From: Limnephilus marmoratus
Lineage: Eukaryota; Arthropoda; Insecta; Trichoptera; Limnephilidae
Assembly (NCBI GenBank): GCA_917880885.1
Contig: OU862919.1
Location: forward strand, 48,831,058 to 48,895,057
DNA length: 64,000 bases
Reading direction: 5' to 3'
Made by a program: the position numbers and the translations under genes. Below the pieces are notes generated by a model. It did not search any database. It was not told where the DNA came from and worked only from the letters and a program-made list of their open reading frames with translations. Shown here one piece after another: positions 32,319-42,694 of the stretch (its first letter is position 1; the number at the start of each line of letters is the position of its first letter).

Positions 32319-32534
32319 TACTGCTTCACAACAACGTATGCGGGGACTATGGAGGTCTAATTTCATTTATTTAAATGTAGAACCGTTTTAAAAAAAAAAT
32401 AGAATGTGTAATTCACACACGATATAAGTGAAACTTGGAAGTCGCTAGATGTCGCTTTCTTTTGCCTGTTTATTTTAAAGTGGTTTGAATTTGGATATTG
32501 ATTTACAAAAATAAAAATGTTAATATTTTTTGGA
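32319..32534 (-). other. Probable body of the SINE at 32535-32620
   Basis: AT-rich sequence 3' of the tRNA-like head on the minus strand, with A/T runs. Its end is not defined and no gene is seen. Confidence 0.4.
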
Positions 32535-32620
32535 TTTCGTAGGATTCGAACCTCCTTCCGCCGAATTTCTCTGGCCGCTGATTTTTGCGACGCACTATAC
32601 CGCTGCGCTATGGGACGCGC
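32535..32620 (-). repeat. tRNA-derived SINE head, second SINE family
   Basis: Minus strand: A box TAGCGCAGCGG (32600-32610) and B box GGTTCGAATCC (32542-32552) both match the pol III consensus. The D and T stems can form, but the acceptor stem cannot, so it is not a working tRNA gene. Confidence 0.7.
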
Positions 32621-32835
32621 TCAGCGAGGCGCGAATTTACGCATTACATTCGGCAAATGTGCGCAGACCTGTTTTATATCTCAACCAATAGGAGCCTTGA
32701 GCGTAGTTTGATGCTTCGCAGGTGCCGTAGTGCGTCACTTCCTTTTCATCCGAATTTGAAATCACTCTACCCGGGCTAGGGAAGTTACACTTAAAAAATC
32801 CTTGCAAGAGCCTTAAAGGGGTAACCATCTGTTAC

Positions 32836-33022
32836 GTTTTTAGATTTTCACAGCCAAAAGTATTTTCGTTATTTGTTTTTGGGGTGTCATGCCGTGTTGC
32901 GCTACCTCCTTCTTTAGCCAACGTTTCTAACAGCGTTGCTGCAACACTGTCCGAAACGTTGACCAAAGAAGGAGGTGGCGCAACACGGCATAACACCCCA
33001 AAAACAAATAACGAAAAGTTAA
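32836..33022. mobile_element. Foldback element with 65-bp arms and 14-bp flanking repeats
   Basis: Arms 32863-32927 and 32953-33017 are near-perfect inverted copies (TTATTTGTTTTTGGGGTG start) with a 25-bp loop. Identical 14-bp repeats TAACCATCTGTTAC flank it at 32822-32835 and 33023-33036. Superfamily unknown. Confidence 0.75.
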
Positions 33023-33036
33023 TAACCATCTGTTAC

Positions 33037-33249
33037 CAGGGCGGGTAAGTGGTGGGTCCTCCATAGTCTGCCAATACACGTCCCGGTGTCTTAATAAAGA
33101 CAAACTGGTTTCTTATGAAATGTCCTAGAAGTTCCCTTGGTATTATGATTATCGGAATTATAAGAAGACGAAGAAGGTTTATATGAGTCGTAATCAACAT
33201 TTGTGTGACCGAAGTTACGCCCAGCATGACTATTTTATGTCCGGTTTCA
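33037..33249. other. Spacer, nothing recognised
   Basis: Short AT-rich segment between the foldback and the R4/Dong-like copy. The spurious open frames have no domain. Confidence 0.5.
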
Positions 33250-33655
33250 ATCGTTCCCGAAGGAAAAACTTAACCCTTTCACGCACTTTTCCACAAATGA
33301 TCACCTAGTCAATCCACGTAATGCATTTGCAGTATATAAGTATAATAAATACAAAATAATACAAGAACAACATGTCAGACCAAATGAGAAAATAATTCAC
33401 CGACTCCAGATATTTTTATATCAGAGGGTTCGGCTCTGTGGAACTCCTAATTGGATCTATAAATCCTACTGATCCCTCAATATAAATATTTAAAAAATCT
33501 TTTGTAATCCAACATGTATTTAAAATGATAGATTTTTGCATTTTTATATAAAAAATTCTTTGACAAATCTAATATGCCTAAATTTTGAATGAGAGAGCTA
33601 GGTATAATGCCAGTAGCCGAAATAACAAATGATAATATTTTTATAGTCTGAGAAT

Positions 33656-34060
33656 CAGTGGCATAGCAAGCATGGGTGGTACCCGGGGCGGATGTCACCC
33701 ACAGGGACGTGGTGTCACACTCCCCCCCTTATTAAAGTTGACTTGAGAAAAAATTCAAAACGCTAATTTCGACTTCATAAAATTGGTCCATCCTGGGAGG
33801 GTGGGAGGGGGGGAGTGGCTAGAGAATTTCAGTTTCCTCTACAAATATAGACTATATTCGCCTATAAAAAGACCTAGACACAAAATTCGGGGCACTCCAC
33901 GGGGAACATATGAAAGAAAATAACAGACCGTGTTCATGTATTACAATACTTTGGTGACAATATCCTTGTTTTTTTTTCCACGGTTGAGTGTCACCCCCCT
34001 GACGGGTGGCACCCGGGGCGCCCACCTCCCCCCCCCCCCCCCACCCCCGCTACGCCACTG
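33656..34060 (+). mobile_element. hAT MITE, family M1, copy 2
   Basis: 405 bp, start CAGTGGCATAGCAAGC, end GCTACGCCACTG. Perfect 8-bp duplication CTGAGAAT at 33648-33655 and 34061-34068. The other R4/Dong copy shows the empty site (CCGAGAAT near 36698). Confidence 0.95.
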
Positions 34061-34217
34061 CTGAGAATGCCAAATTCTTTTAATCTCATTTCCTAAATCT
34101 TATTTTTTCAGAAACAGATTTTTGAATATTATAGGAATTTGGAATAGCTACATCAATGATATAAGTTTTTTTTTAAATTTTGTCATGTAAAACCATGTCA
34201 GGTCTATTATGACTAAT

Positions 34218-35056
34218 AGGCCACTTACATCACATTTTTAAAAAAAAAAATCCGGTTTAGGCAAATATTCTAAGACATTCTGTATTTTTTTTTTTTTAAT
34301 CGTATTTTTGAAACCCTGGGGATTTTTTGAAAATTTCAAACCGAAAAATCAGACCATCTTTTATAAACCGGAAAGACGGGACATAATTTTATAGGTGTGA
34401 AAAAACGATAATTACATAGCCGAAAATCATTTAAAAAAAAGAACGTTTTCCACACGAATGGCACAGGAGAATAACGAGGCATACCAAAAATATTACATCT
34501 CATAAATATTATTTTCCTTGATCCATCTTATTGATCATAAATCATTATAATGTACAGCGTCTATATTACTAAATTCAATGTAATATACTTGAACTTGTAA
34601 ATTGTAATAATAATAAGAATATTATAAAATTTTATTTGGTTAAAATCAGCACCATAATCATTATACCTCTAAAACATGTACCGACATCATCTTCACGTTC
34701 TGAAGAGAACCCCGTACCCATTAATTGTACGGGGTTCTCTTCAGAACATCTGTCAAAAAATCAAACCAAATGATAAGTTCGCAGAGAACAAACAATAAAT
34801 CTAGTGAACGAATTCAAAAATTCGCCTGAAATCAAAGTGATGCCATATAAAAAAATAAATCAGTGTGGAATTTTATAAAATTTATAGGAACATTTTCGGC
34901 GACGGGACATTTTCATGTAGTGACGTCACGAGCCCAAATAATGGATTTATTTATTAAAAAATAAAAAAAAACTGTCTAACATTTTCGTAATCTTAGTAAA
35001 AAAACTCTATCAACACGATTTTTTCCAAGTCGTTATGAAGTCCATGCAAGTGGCCT
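34218..35056. mobile_element. DNA element with AT target duplication (ISL2EU-like?)
   Basis: 839 bp, starting AGGCCACTTACAT and ending ATGCAAGTGGCCT (inverted repeat with one change). AT flanks both ends. Excising it with one AT gives exactly the sequence of the uninterrupted R4/Dong copy (near 36864). A 2-bp AT duplication is reported for ISL2EU-type Harbinger relatives; assignment is inference. No transposase. Confidence 0.75.
34697..34747. repeat. Perfect 21-bp inverted repeat
   Basis: Arms 34697-34717 and 34727-34747 (GTTCTGAAGAGAACCCCGTA core) are exact complements with a 9-bp loop, inside the 839-bp element. Such stability stands out in decayed AT-rich DNA. Confidence 0.92.
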
Positions 35057-35133
35057 ATTGTTCTGTCCGTAAGTATAGTTTTATCATAATATATTTTATA
35101 AAATTCATTTTCTAAAAATGAATTTGGTTCGTA

Positions 35134-35656
35134 ATACGAACCACCAATGTCACTCCAAGACGAACTCGAACTTACTTTGATTAGTATGAAGAGAAGAGTT
35201 GGAGATCAACAGCCCAACAACCTACGAGTAGATCTGGCAATATGAGCAACCTTGAGGTTTTGATAAAGAATAAAATGAATTAATGTTTAAACTTATGATG
35301 CTTATTGTTCAAGAATATTGTTTATCGTGTGAAAGTTATTATTTAAATTTATGTTGTTGTGTTAATTTATGTCTTATCTTATTCTTTGCCAATTTATGAC
35401 TTAAACTTTACCTATGTCTAACTAAAGGTAGGTATATTAATAAACCATTTAAAAGTCCCAAAGAACTTGTTTGATTAGGTATAAATTTAAAACTCTAAAA
35501 ACACGGTTGGTGGATCGAGGTATTAAGTCTTTATGAGCATTGATTAGATATCGTCCACCCTGCTGGATCCCGCAAATACCTGGATCCAGCGGGACTAAGA
35601 TTGTTCAGTCCCGCAAATACCTGGATTGACATGGTCTTGCGGGATTGCATTCCCTA
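35134..35656. mobile_element. Unclassified 523-bp insertion in R4/Dong copy 1
   Basis: Flanked by GTTCGTA at 35127-35133 and 35657-35663; the R4/Dong sequence joins across it. It contains CCCGCAAATACCTGGAT twice (about 35569 and 35611) and related GCGGGA words. No TG...CA ends, so a solo LTR is not supported. Confidence 0.6.
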
Positions 35657-35676
35657 GTTCGTATTCATAATATGGT

Positions 35677-36228
35677 ACTATATTACGGCATTCAATCAAG
35701 TTATGTTTAATTACAAAACTTTGGTGGATAATTTATTATTATAAATAATCCACCAAATTATTATAAATCATTACCAAACTTTGGTGGATGGATTATTATA
35801 AATAATTATTATATTATTTATAATAATCCATCCACCATAATTATTATATTATTTATAATAATCCATCCACCAAAATTTGGTAATGATTTATAATAATTTG
35901 GTGGATTATTTATAATAATAAATTATCCACCAAAGTTTTGTAATTAAACATAACTTGATTGACTGCCGTAATATAGTATCCACCAAAGTTTGGTAATGAT
36001 TTATAATAATTTGGTGGATTATTTATAATAATAAATTATCCACCAAAGTTTTGTAATTAAACATAACTTGATTGACTGCCGTAATATAGTATTAATAATA
36101 TAGTATTACGGCAGTCAATCAAGTTATGTTTAATTACAAAACTTTGGTGGATAATTTATTATTATAAATAATCCACCAAATTATTATAAATCATTACCAA
36201 ACTTTGGTGGATGGATTATTATAAATAT
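35677..36228. repeat. Forward-reverse-reverse-forward foldback array
   Basis: A unit of about 130 bp, from TACTATATTACGGC through two TTTGGTGGAT blocks, occurs as F (35677-35807), R (35850-35979), R (35980-36092, shortened) and F (36098-36226). Copies are almost identical. The unit comes from the R4/Dong coding region (compare 36950-37000) plus a small TTTGGTGGAT palindrome. Confidence 0.9.
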
Positions 36229-36272
36229 TTTATTACGCACCAGATTTAAATGTCCGGGTTAAATTTTCCCCC

Positions 36273-36300
36273 AAAAAAAAAAAAAAAAAAAAAAAAAAAA
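36273..36300 (+). repeat. Poly(A) tract
   Basis: About 28 consecutive A residues on the plus strand, directly abutting the 3' end of the minus-strand R4/Dong copy 2. It is not that element's own tail, because it would be poly(T) on the sense strand. It may be the tail of a plus-strand retrocopy to the left. Confidence 0.7.
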
Positions 36301-38660
36301 GAAGGAAAAACTAAACCCTTTCATACACTTCCCCAAATGATCATCTAGTGAATCCACGTTATGTAATTGCACTATATAAGTATTATAAATACAAAACAAT
36401 ACAAGAACAACATGTCAACCTACTAGAGACCAAATGGGAATATAATTCACCGACTCCAGATATTTTCATATCAGAGGGTTCGGCTCTGTGGCATTTCTAA
36501 TTGAACCTATAAATCCTACTGATCCCTCAATATAAATATTTAAAAAATCTTTTGTAATCCTACATGTATTTAAAATTACTGCTTTTTGCATTTTTATATA
36601 CAAATTCTTTGACAAATCTAATATGCTTAAATTTTGAATCAGATTCCTAGGTATTATGCCAGTGGCCGAAATAACAAATGGTAATATTTTTATAGTCCGA
36701 GAATGCCAAATTCTTTTAATCTCATTTCCTAAATCTGTGTATTTTCTAATTTTTTCAGAAACAGTTTTTTGAATATTACAGGAATTTGGAATAGCTACAT
36801 CAATGATATAAGTTATTTTTTTAATTTTGTCATGTAAAACTATATCAGGTCTATTATGACTAATTGTTCTGTCTGTTAGTATAGTTTTATCATAATATAT
36901 TTTATAAAATTCATTTTCTATAAATGAATTTGGTTCATATTCATAATAAGGTACTACATTACGGCAATCAATCAAGTTATGTTTAATTACCAAACTTTGG
37001 TGAATTATTTTTAAAACCTGATTGTGCCTAAATGTATACTCGGAAGGCGCTAATATAGAACATCCCGATATAATATGTTCTATAGTTTCGGGAAAAGCCA
37101 AAAATTTTCTACATAAATCATCAATTTGATTTATATCTTTGATTATATGCTTTCTATAATTTTTAGTATTAATGACTCTATCTTGAATTGCAAGCATAAA
37201 TCCTTCTATTTCTGCGCTCAACTCTCCAATACTCAACCATTTGTTTGACGAAAGTTTGTCAACATACGTTTGGTTGAGATAATTGAAGTGTTTTGCGTGA
37301 ATAATTTTATTTGACCAGGAATCTAATAATTCCTGGTTAGTATTTATAAGAATGTTGGCATTCTCGTCATATAAATTTAAAGGTGTAATATTTCTATCTG
37401 CCTTGCAAATTATTTTGTGCATTTCTGAGCTATTAGCTTTCCTATGGAAAAAAATTTCTAAGCATTTCTACCTGATTGTGTTTCAAAGATGTTATTTTGA
37501 CTACACCTCTACCTCCTAAATTTCTAGGTAAATTAATTCGTTCTATAGCTGAATTTGGATGATGGCAATTAAATTTTGTTAACGTAGTTCTAATTAATCG
37601 TTCTAAACTATCTAAATCTGTATTTAATTATGCCAAATGAGTACGTTAGTAGAGGTATTGCCCAAGTATTTATTGCTTTTACTAAATTTTTAGCAGATAG
37701 ATTGCATTTTAAAATTTTTCTGATCCTAGTTTGAAATTTAATCCTAATATCATTTTTAATACTAGTGTGATCTAATCTATTCGATTGCGGGTATCCTAAA
37801 TATTTATAAACCTCATCCCTTTTCATACTTTGAATTTTGAAATTTCTAAATATACCCTCGTCTCCATCTACAATTTTGCCTTTCTCTATATGGATAGTTT
37901 TACATTTATCTAAACCAAAAGTCATTTTAATATCATCTGAAAAAATTTTAACTACCTTAATCATTTTCTCTAAATTTGATTCAGAATTTGAAAATAATTT
38001 TATATCATCCATATATAATAGATGTGAAACTATACTACTCTCTCTTGTATTACCCTTAATTTTTATTCCAAACTTGCTTTTAATTAACATTTTAGAAAGG
38101 GGATTCAATGCTAAGCAAAACCAAAGAGGGCTCAATGAGTCTCCTTGAAAAATCCCTCTTTTTATTGAAATGCCCGGTACTACTATTTTCTTACCTTTTA
38201 AATTAACTAGCAAATCTGTATTCCAAAAGGACATAATATTTTTCAAAAAGCTAATTATAATTGGGTTAACTTTATATATTTTTAATATTTTGATCAGCCA
38301 CGAGTGCGGGACACTATCAAAAGCTTTTTGATAATCTATATAACAAGTATGTAAATTACGCTTTTGATTTTGAATTTGTTTTAAAATTACAGAATCAATA
38401 ACTAACTGTTCTTTACATCCCATATGTTTTCTGCGACAACCTTTTTGTTGTTCAGATAAAATATTTTTTTCATCCAAATGAGTATATATTAAATCTGTCA
38501 AGCAAGAGGTTAAAATTTTGTATATTGTCGGTAGACATGTAATGGGTCTATATTGAGAGGGATTATTAATATGTTCGCTTTTAGGCAACATATAAGTAAT
38601 GCCCTTAGTTAGAAAATTAGGAAAATTTTGAGGTTCTCTGACAAGTTTTGAAAGATTTTT
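36301..38660 (-). pseudogene. R4/Dong-type non-LTR retrotransposon, copy 2
   Basis: Minus strand, 5'-truncated near 38660 at an (ATT)n stretch. The RT (38591-37608) has YRPITCLPTIYK, an EQQKGCRRK..GCKEQL block typical of R4/Dong relatives, DYQKAFDSVPH, IFQGDSLSPLWF and the catalytic LLYMDD. The frame then shifts near 37620 and 37450. The C-terminal part (37422-36466) has a zinc region, HIISGCS, RHN, and a restriction-like endonuclease with RPDIVLHD and IIDVAIP. The endonuclease would cut the target and RT prime from the nick. Two frameshifts kill this copy, but the domains are otherwise complete. The R4/Dong clade is favoured by the RT and C-terminal endonuclease pairing. Confidence 0.9.
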
Positions 38661-38885
38661 TTATTATTATATTTATCATTTACTTATTATTATTATTATT
38701 ATTGTTATATGATTTTCTAAAAGTATTCTGGGTATAACCAGAGGCGTCTATAAGTACTGGTATTATTACTTTGAAATGTTTTATGGGTAGGCACAAATCT
38801 CTCCGCCTTATTAGTACTATAGTGCACGTCTAATTTCTTTGAAAATTATGAAGATGTTGCAAATTCCTCTGGTGGTGATGCGTAC
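38661..38885. other. AT-rich junction with (ATT)n
   Basis: Simple repeats at 38661-38705, then unique sequence up to the LTR. Nothing coding. Confidence 0.5.
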
Positions 38886-39348
38886 TGTTGTGATCCCACT
38901 TCTGATACCAATGGTGAATTTGTGTGTCAGTAATATCTAGATTTTTAAGCTCCTTCTGATGTTTGGTAGATGTTGTAGGTGAAGAGGCAGCTTTTCCAGG
39001 ATTTTCATCAGGATGAACACAATAAGTAAAACGTTTAAAATGTAATCAAAGTTTATTTAAATTTCTACAATTAAGACAATTTGAAAGTACAATGATGTTA
39101 GTTTAACAACGAAGAGACAAATTACAATGATTTATTCGTTGTATGGGCTTAAATACTATTCAATTCTTTGGTGGTTTCAAATGTTGTTCTTTTAAGATAT
39201 GTGATAAATAATATTTTAAGTTTTACTGGGATGTGGTTCTAGTCTCATCCTCTTGTGTCATCAAATGCATAGTTACAAGTCTAATTAAATTAGGTCATAG
39301 TGTGAGGTAATGCATGCTAGGTACATTGGTATATTGGGGTTCATTACA
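38886..39348 (-). repeat. Gypsy/errantivirus-like LTR, left copy
   Basis: Homologous to 55249-55770 in the same orientation. On the minus strand it ends GGATCACAACA. Shared words include TTGGTAGATGTTGTAGGTGA, TCGTTGTATGGGCTTAAATA and TTTTACTGGGATGTGGTTCT on the plus strand. The orientation makes this the 3' LTR of a minus-strand element. Confidence 0.75.
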
Positions 39349-39925
39349 TTTTATTTTTTATAAGACATGATTCAGAATGATTAATTTCTATAAAAGAATG
39401 ATTAAATTCTATACAGTAGAATGATTAATTTCTATGAATGCAGAATGATTAACGTCTATTAATTATAATGATTTTTCTATAGAGTAGAATGATTTACATC
39501 TATAGTAGAAAAATGATTAATATCTTATCATATATTGATTAATATCTAAGCGCTTTATATTGTCAATTGAAATATACATAGATATATTTTTTCATATACC
39601 TATGTATTTTAATGTCGATGGGTAAGATACACTCATGCATTTTATTTTTCATTTTATATAGACATATTATATAAGTACATGATGTTATACATTTTTTAAT
39701 GGTTTTTAAAGTCAATGTGTAAGAAATACTCATGCATTTTTTAATGTCGATGGGTATATGATATATATCGATATACTCGTGCATTTTCCGGTAACCAAAG
39801 ACTTAATATTTTTCGAACAATACTCGAAGTTTAACATGAGTCTAGTCTTAATACTTGGTTTTACATGACGATAAGAAATATTTGAAGTGAATCAACTCTA
39901 GAGAGTTTTAACATGATTTCACTAT
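39349..39925. other. Non-coding segment next to the left LTR
   Basis: AT-rich. It holds the 22-bp array and the ACTCATGCATTTT repeats. No gene. Confidence 0.55.
39371..39556 (+). repeat. Tandem array of about 22-bp units
   Basis: Seven to eight diverged units around AGAATGATTAATTTCTAT, between the left LTR and the inverted interior. Three copies of a GTCGATGGGTA..ACTCATGCATTTT motif follow at 39611-39790. Confidence 0.8.
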
Positions 39926-40025
39926 TATTTTTTCAATCATAATACATACTCTTTGGTATAGTATTTTCAAGGATTAAGAAATCTTTTAGTTTTCAACCTT
40001 TGCGATAGGATTTTAATATTTTTAT
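39926..40025 (+). repeat. Inverted duplicate X, left copy
   Basis: Reads TTTCAATCATAATACATACT through GTTTTCAACCTTTGCGA; the reverse complement is at 54190-54290. It directly precedes the right-pointing gag fragment. Confidence 0.85.
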
Positions 40026-40352
40026 AAAGGGCAATTCAACTTGTCCAAGAAAATCAAAAACAAGTGTTATTGTTCTATATTCTGTCTCAACTAACGTACT
40101 GGGCGCAGACGGTATGTTCAAATAAGGTTATTGAAAAATTTGATCAGCTTAAATAAGTTCTTAAACTTAATTTTGGAGAGTCAAAAAGCCAAACGCACCT
40201 GCTTATTGAATTACAGAGCTGCAAGCAAAAACACGGGGAAGACATAGCATCTTTTATGTTTAAAATCGTAACTTGTGTAAAGAAATTAAAAACTTCGATT
40301 AATCATTCAACAATTAACAGGAACGAATTAGAAGGAAGATATGCAAATATTA
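40026..40352 (+). pseudogene. gag: Gypsy/errantivirus-like Gag fragment, right-pointing
   Basis: Frames encode the middle of a gypsy-type Gag, with an FYILSQLT block near 40080 and an ELQSCKQK block near 40205. The first 125 bp or so are also present inverted at 54350-54512. The start of Gag is absent here. A Jockey/CR1 insertion interrupts the gene at about 40353, and the rest lies at 44264-44719. One stop is visible near 40151. Confidence 0.75.
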
Positions 40353-40395
40353 ATGATTTATTATTTATTATTTTATTTTATTATTATTATTGTGC

Positions 40396-40647
40396 AACAG
40401 AATAATTCCAATTACAGTACAATTTAGTTACCCTATCAGCATTTAGGCAAGTGACTCTTCAACAATATTTTAAGGCATATAAAGAACAGTCACTTACATC
40501 CAAATGGTTTGCAATTTCATTTAACATCACCACTCCCCTCGTCATGCTATGCTTTGCCAAGACGTCTGTTCTGCCGTTCGGTACTTTAAATAAGTCATGA
40601 TGTCGACTTCGGCTGTAGTGGTCTGGTACATATAAATCATAGCATCC
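40396..40647 (-). other. 3' UTR of the Jockey/CR1-type element
   Basis: Non-coding sequence between the RT stop and the TAA-type tail. Confidence 0.6.
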
Positions 40648-42004
40648 CTAGAGAAATGGGCTATCGATGAAATTGTTCCAAATTTTGAAAGACAAAATAG
40701 CAAGACTTGCTTTCCGTCTAGTTTCTAGACTCACAGAGTCAGTTTCCTCAAGTAAGTCAATATGGTGCATGAACCTTGGATAGGTTTCATGCTTCCGCAT
40801 ATAAACATACCTGAGGAATTTCTTCTGGATTTGCTCTAACATATCAATGTACTTCTGGTGGTACGGTGCCCAAACATCGCTCGCATACTCCAGCTTGCTT
40901 CTCAGTATGCCATCAAATAACGCTAGCATAGCTTCTTGGTTATCAAACTGCTTACAAGTCCTTATGATGAACCCAAGAAGTTTGTAGCAAGACTGAGTGA
41001 GCTGCGATATATGGCAAGAGAATGTCAGTTCGGGATCAAAGACGACACCAAGATCCTTCACGGATTTTACACGTGATAACGTTTCGCATTTTATTTTATA
41101 ATCGTAAACTATAATGTTTTTACAACGAGTGAAGGACATTGTGACACATTTCTTTGTATTAAAATCTAATTTGTTAGCCAACGACCATTCAGATAATGCA
41201 TCTAGATCAGTTTGCATTTTAAAGCAATCTTGTTGGCAGCTTATTTCCATCATAATTTTAAGGTCATCAGCAAATAGTAGACATTTGCCGTTCTTAACAT
41301 AGTTTTGGATGTCATCTATAAGTATTAAAAACAACATAGGTCCGAGGTTAGACCCTTGAGGAATTCCAGGTTGCGCTTGGAAATTTTTTGAATTATGTCC
41401 ATTTACCGAAACAAATTGGCTTCTGGATTTTAAATACGATGAGAAAAAGTTCAGTGTTGGTAGATCGAAGCCTATTTTAAACATTTTCCTCAAAAGTATA
41501 TCATGGTTAACACGGTCAAATGCTTTGGCAAAGTTGGTGTAAACTACATCTGTTTGGTGCCTCGAGTCTAAACTGGTGGCTACCAACCGCGAAAAATTAA
41601 GAAGATTTGTGATTGTTGATTTCTTTGGAAGGAAACCGTGTTGATTTTCACCAATGAATGGCGCAATCAGGTGACTTAATTTATCACAAATCAATTTTTC
41701 AAAAAGTTTGGGCAGCGCTGATAATACAGCTACCGGTCTGTAGTTTTTGACGTCTGTCTTACCTCCAGCCTTGAAAATAGGACTGACTCTGGTCAGTTTC
41801 CATATTTGGGGGAACGTAGAAGTCAAAATACTAGAGTTAAATATATAACAAAGGGCTTCACTCAGGGCCGTAGCTAGAGTTGAATTTAAGATAGGGCAGC
41901 GGTAATTACAGGTAGGGCGCAAGTAAAATGATCTGATGTGGGTCGGGCGGGGGAGGGGGCGGGGGCTCTGGGCGGCACTTTTAAGGGGCAGCAAAATTTC
42001 ACAA

Positions 42005-42687
42005 TAACTAACTAACTAACTAACCATCACGCCGTTTACCCGCAGGGGTAGGCAGAGAGGACGGACCGCCAAACAACTCGGTCTTGGCACACACTCTTTG
42101 CCTCACTCACATTCATACATCGTCTCATACATACTCTTCTATTATTCCGACTTTTGACATGGCCCGTCTCAAGTGTCTGATTCACTTGATCGTGCCATGT
42201 CTTCCTCGGGCGTCCCCGACTTCTTCTACCATTCACATTTGCATCATATATTCTTTTTACACTACTTTCTTCGCTCATTCGCTCTACGTGCCCAAACCAT
42301 CTGAGGGTCCCTTTCTTAATTTTGCTCATTATACTTACATCAGCCTTACATTCTTTGCGGATATCCACATTTCTAACATGATCATACATGGTTTTACCAC
42401 ATATACGTCTCAGGGATCTCATTTCAACAGCATTCAGTTTACTTTCATCCTTCCTCTGCCAGTTCCATGCCTCACTGCCATACATCAGGGTAGGTACCAG
42501 GACTCCATTGTGGACTACTAGCTTCGCTTTTTTTGACAGTTTTTTATTAGCGCCAACAGCATTCAGTCCTCCATCAATGGAGTTACCGGCATTTACCCTT
42601 CTTTCAATATCTCTATCAGCCTTCCCATCTCTCGTAAACATACTACCCAGATAAACAAACTCATCCACCTGCTCCAAGTATTCATCA
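42005..42687 (-). mobile_element. RTE-type LINE 3' fragment inside the hAT
   Basis: 683 bp, 5'-truncated, with a GTTA tetranucleotide tail (42005-42024 on the plus strand as TAAC). Flanks TTCACAA (41998-42004 and 42688-42694) are a 7-bp duplication. Confidence 0.85.
42036..42687 (-). pseudogene. RTE-like RT C-terminal domain
   Basis: Uninterrupted C-terminal piece of an insect endonuclease-reverse transcriptase, with YLGSMFTRDGKADRDIERR, PTLMYGSEAWNW, RWFGHVERMSE, GRRSRGRPRKTWHDQV and a DRVVWRSVLSAYPCG end. The catalytic RT palm and the endonuclease are missing because the insertion is 5'-truncated. No internal stops, so it arrived recently. The few codons upstream of 42687 in the open frame belong to the hAT. 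Confidence 0.88.
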
Positions 42688-42694
42688 TTCACAA

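Larger units (their letters stand above)
33250..35676 (-). pseudogene. R4/Dong-type non-LTR element, copy 1, 3' part, split
   Basis: Homologous to 36301-37000, in pieces 33260-33655, 34061-34217, 35057-35133 and 35657 onward. It encodes the C-terminal restriction-like endonuclease region (the ATGIIP and RPDIV blocks), with stops. Three insertions separate the pieces: a hAT MITE, an AT-flanked element, and a 523-bp sequence. Copy 2 supplies the uninterrupted sequence at each of these three points. The 3' end is the same in both copies (GTTTTTCCTTC on the minus strand), without poly(A). Confidence 0.85.

Noticed and set aside
32535..32620. Functional tRNA gene
   Set aside because: A and B boxes are good but no acceptor stem can form; it heads a SINE.
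35134..35656. Solo LTR
   Set aside because: Ends are not TG...CA and the flanking repeat is 7 bp, longer than usual for LTR elements.
35677..36228. CRISPR-like array
   Set aside because: Repeats are long, in mixed orientation, without regular spacers, and the genome is eukaryotic.
40648..41994. Single 448-codon RT gene as drawn by its open frame
   Set aside because: The last 44 codons upstream of 41862 lie in the hAT insertion; the true continuation is at 43869-44225.
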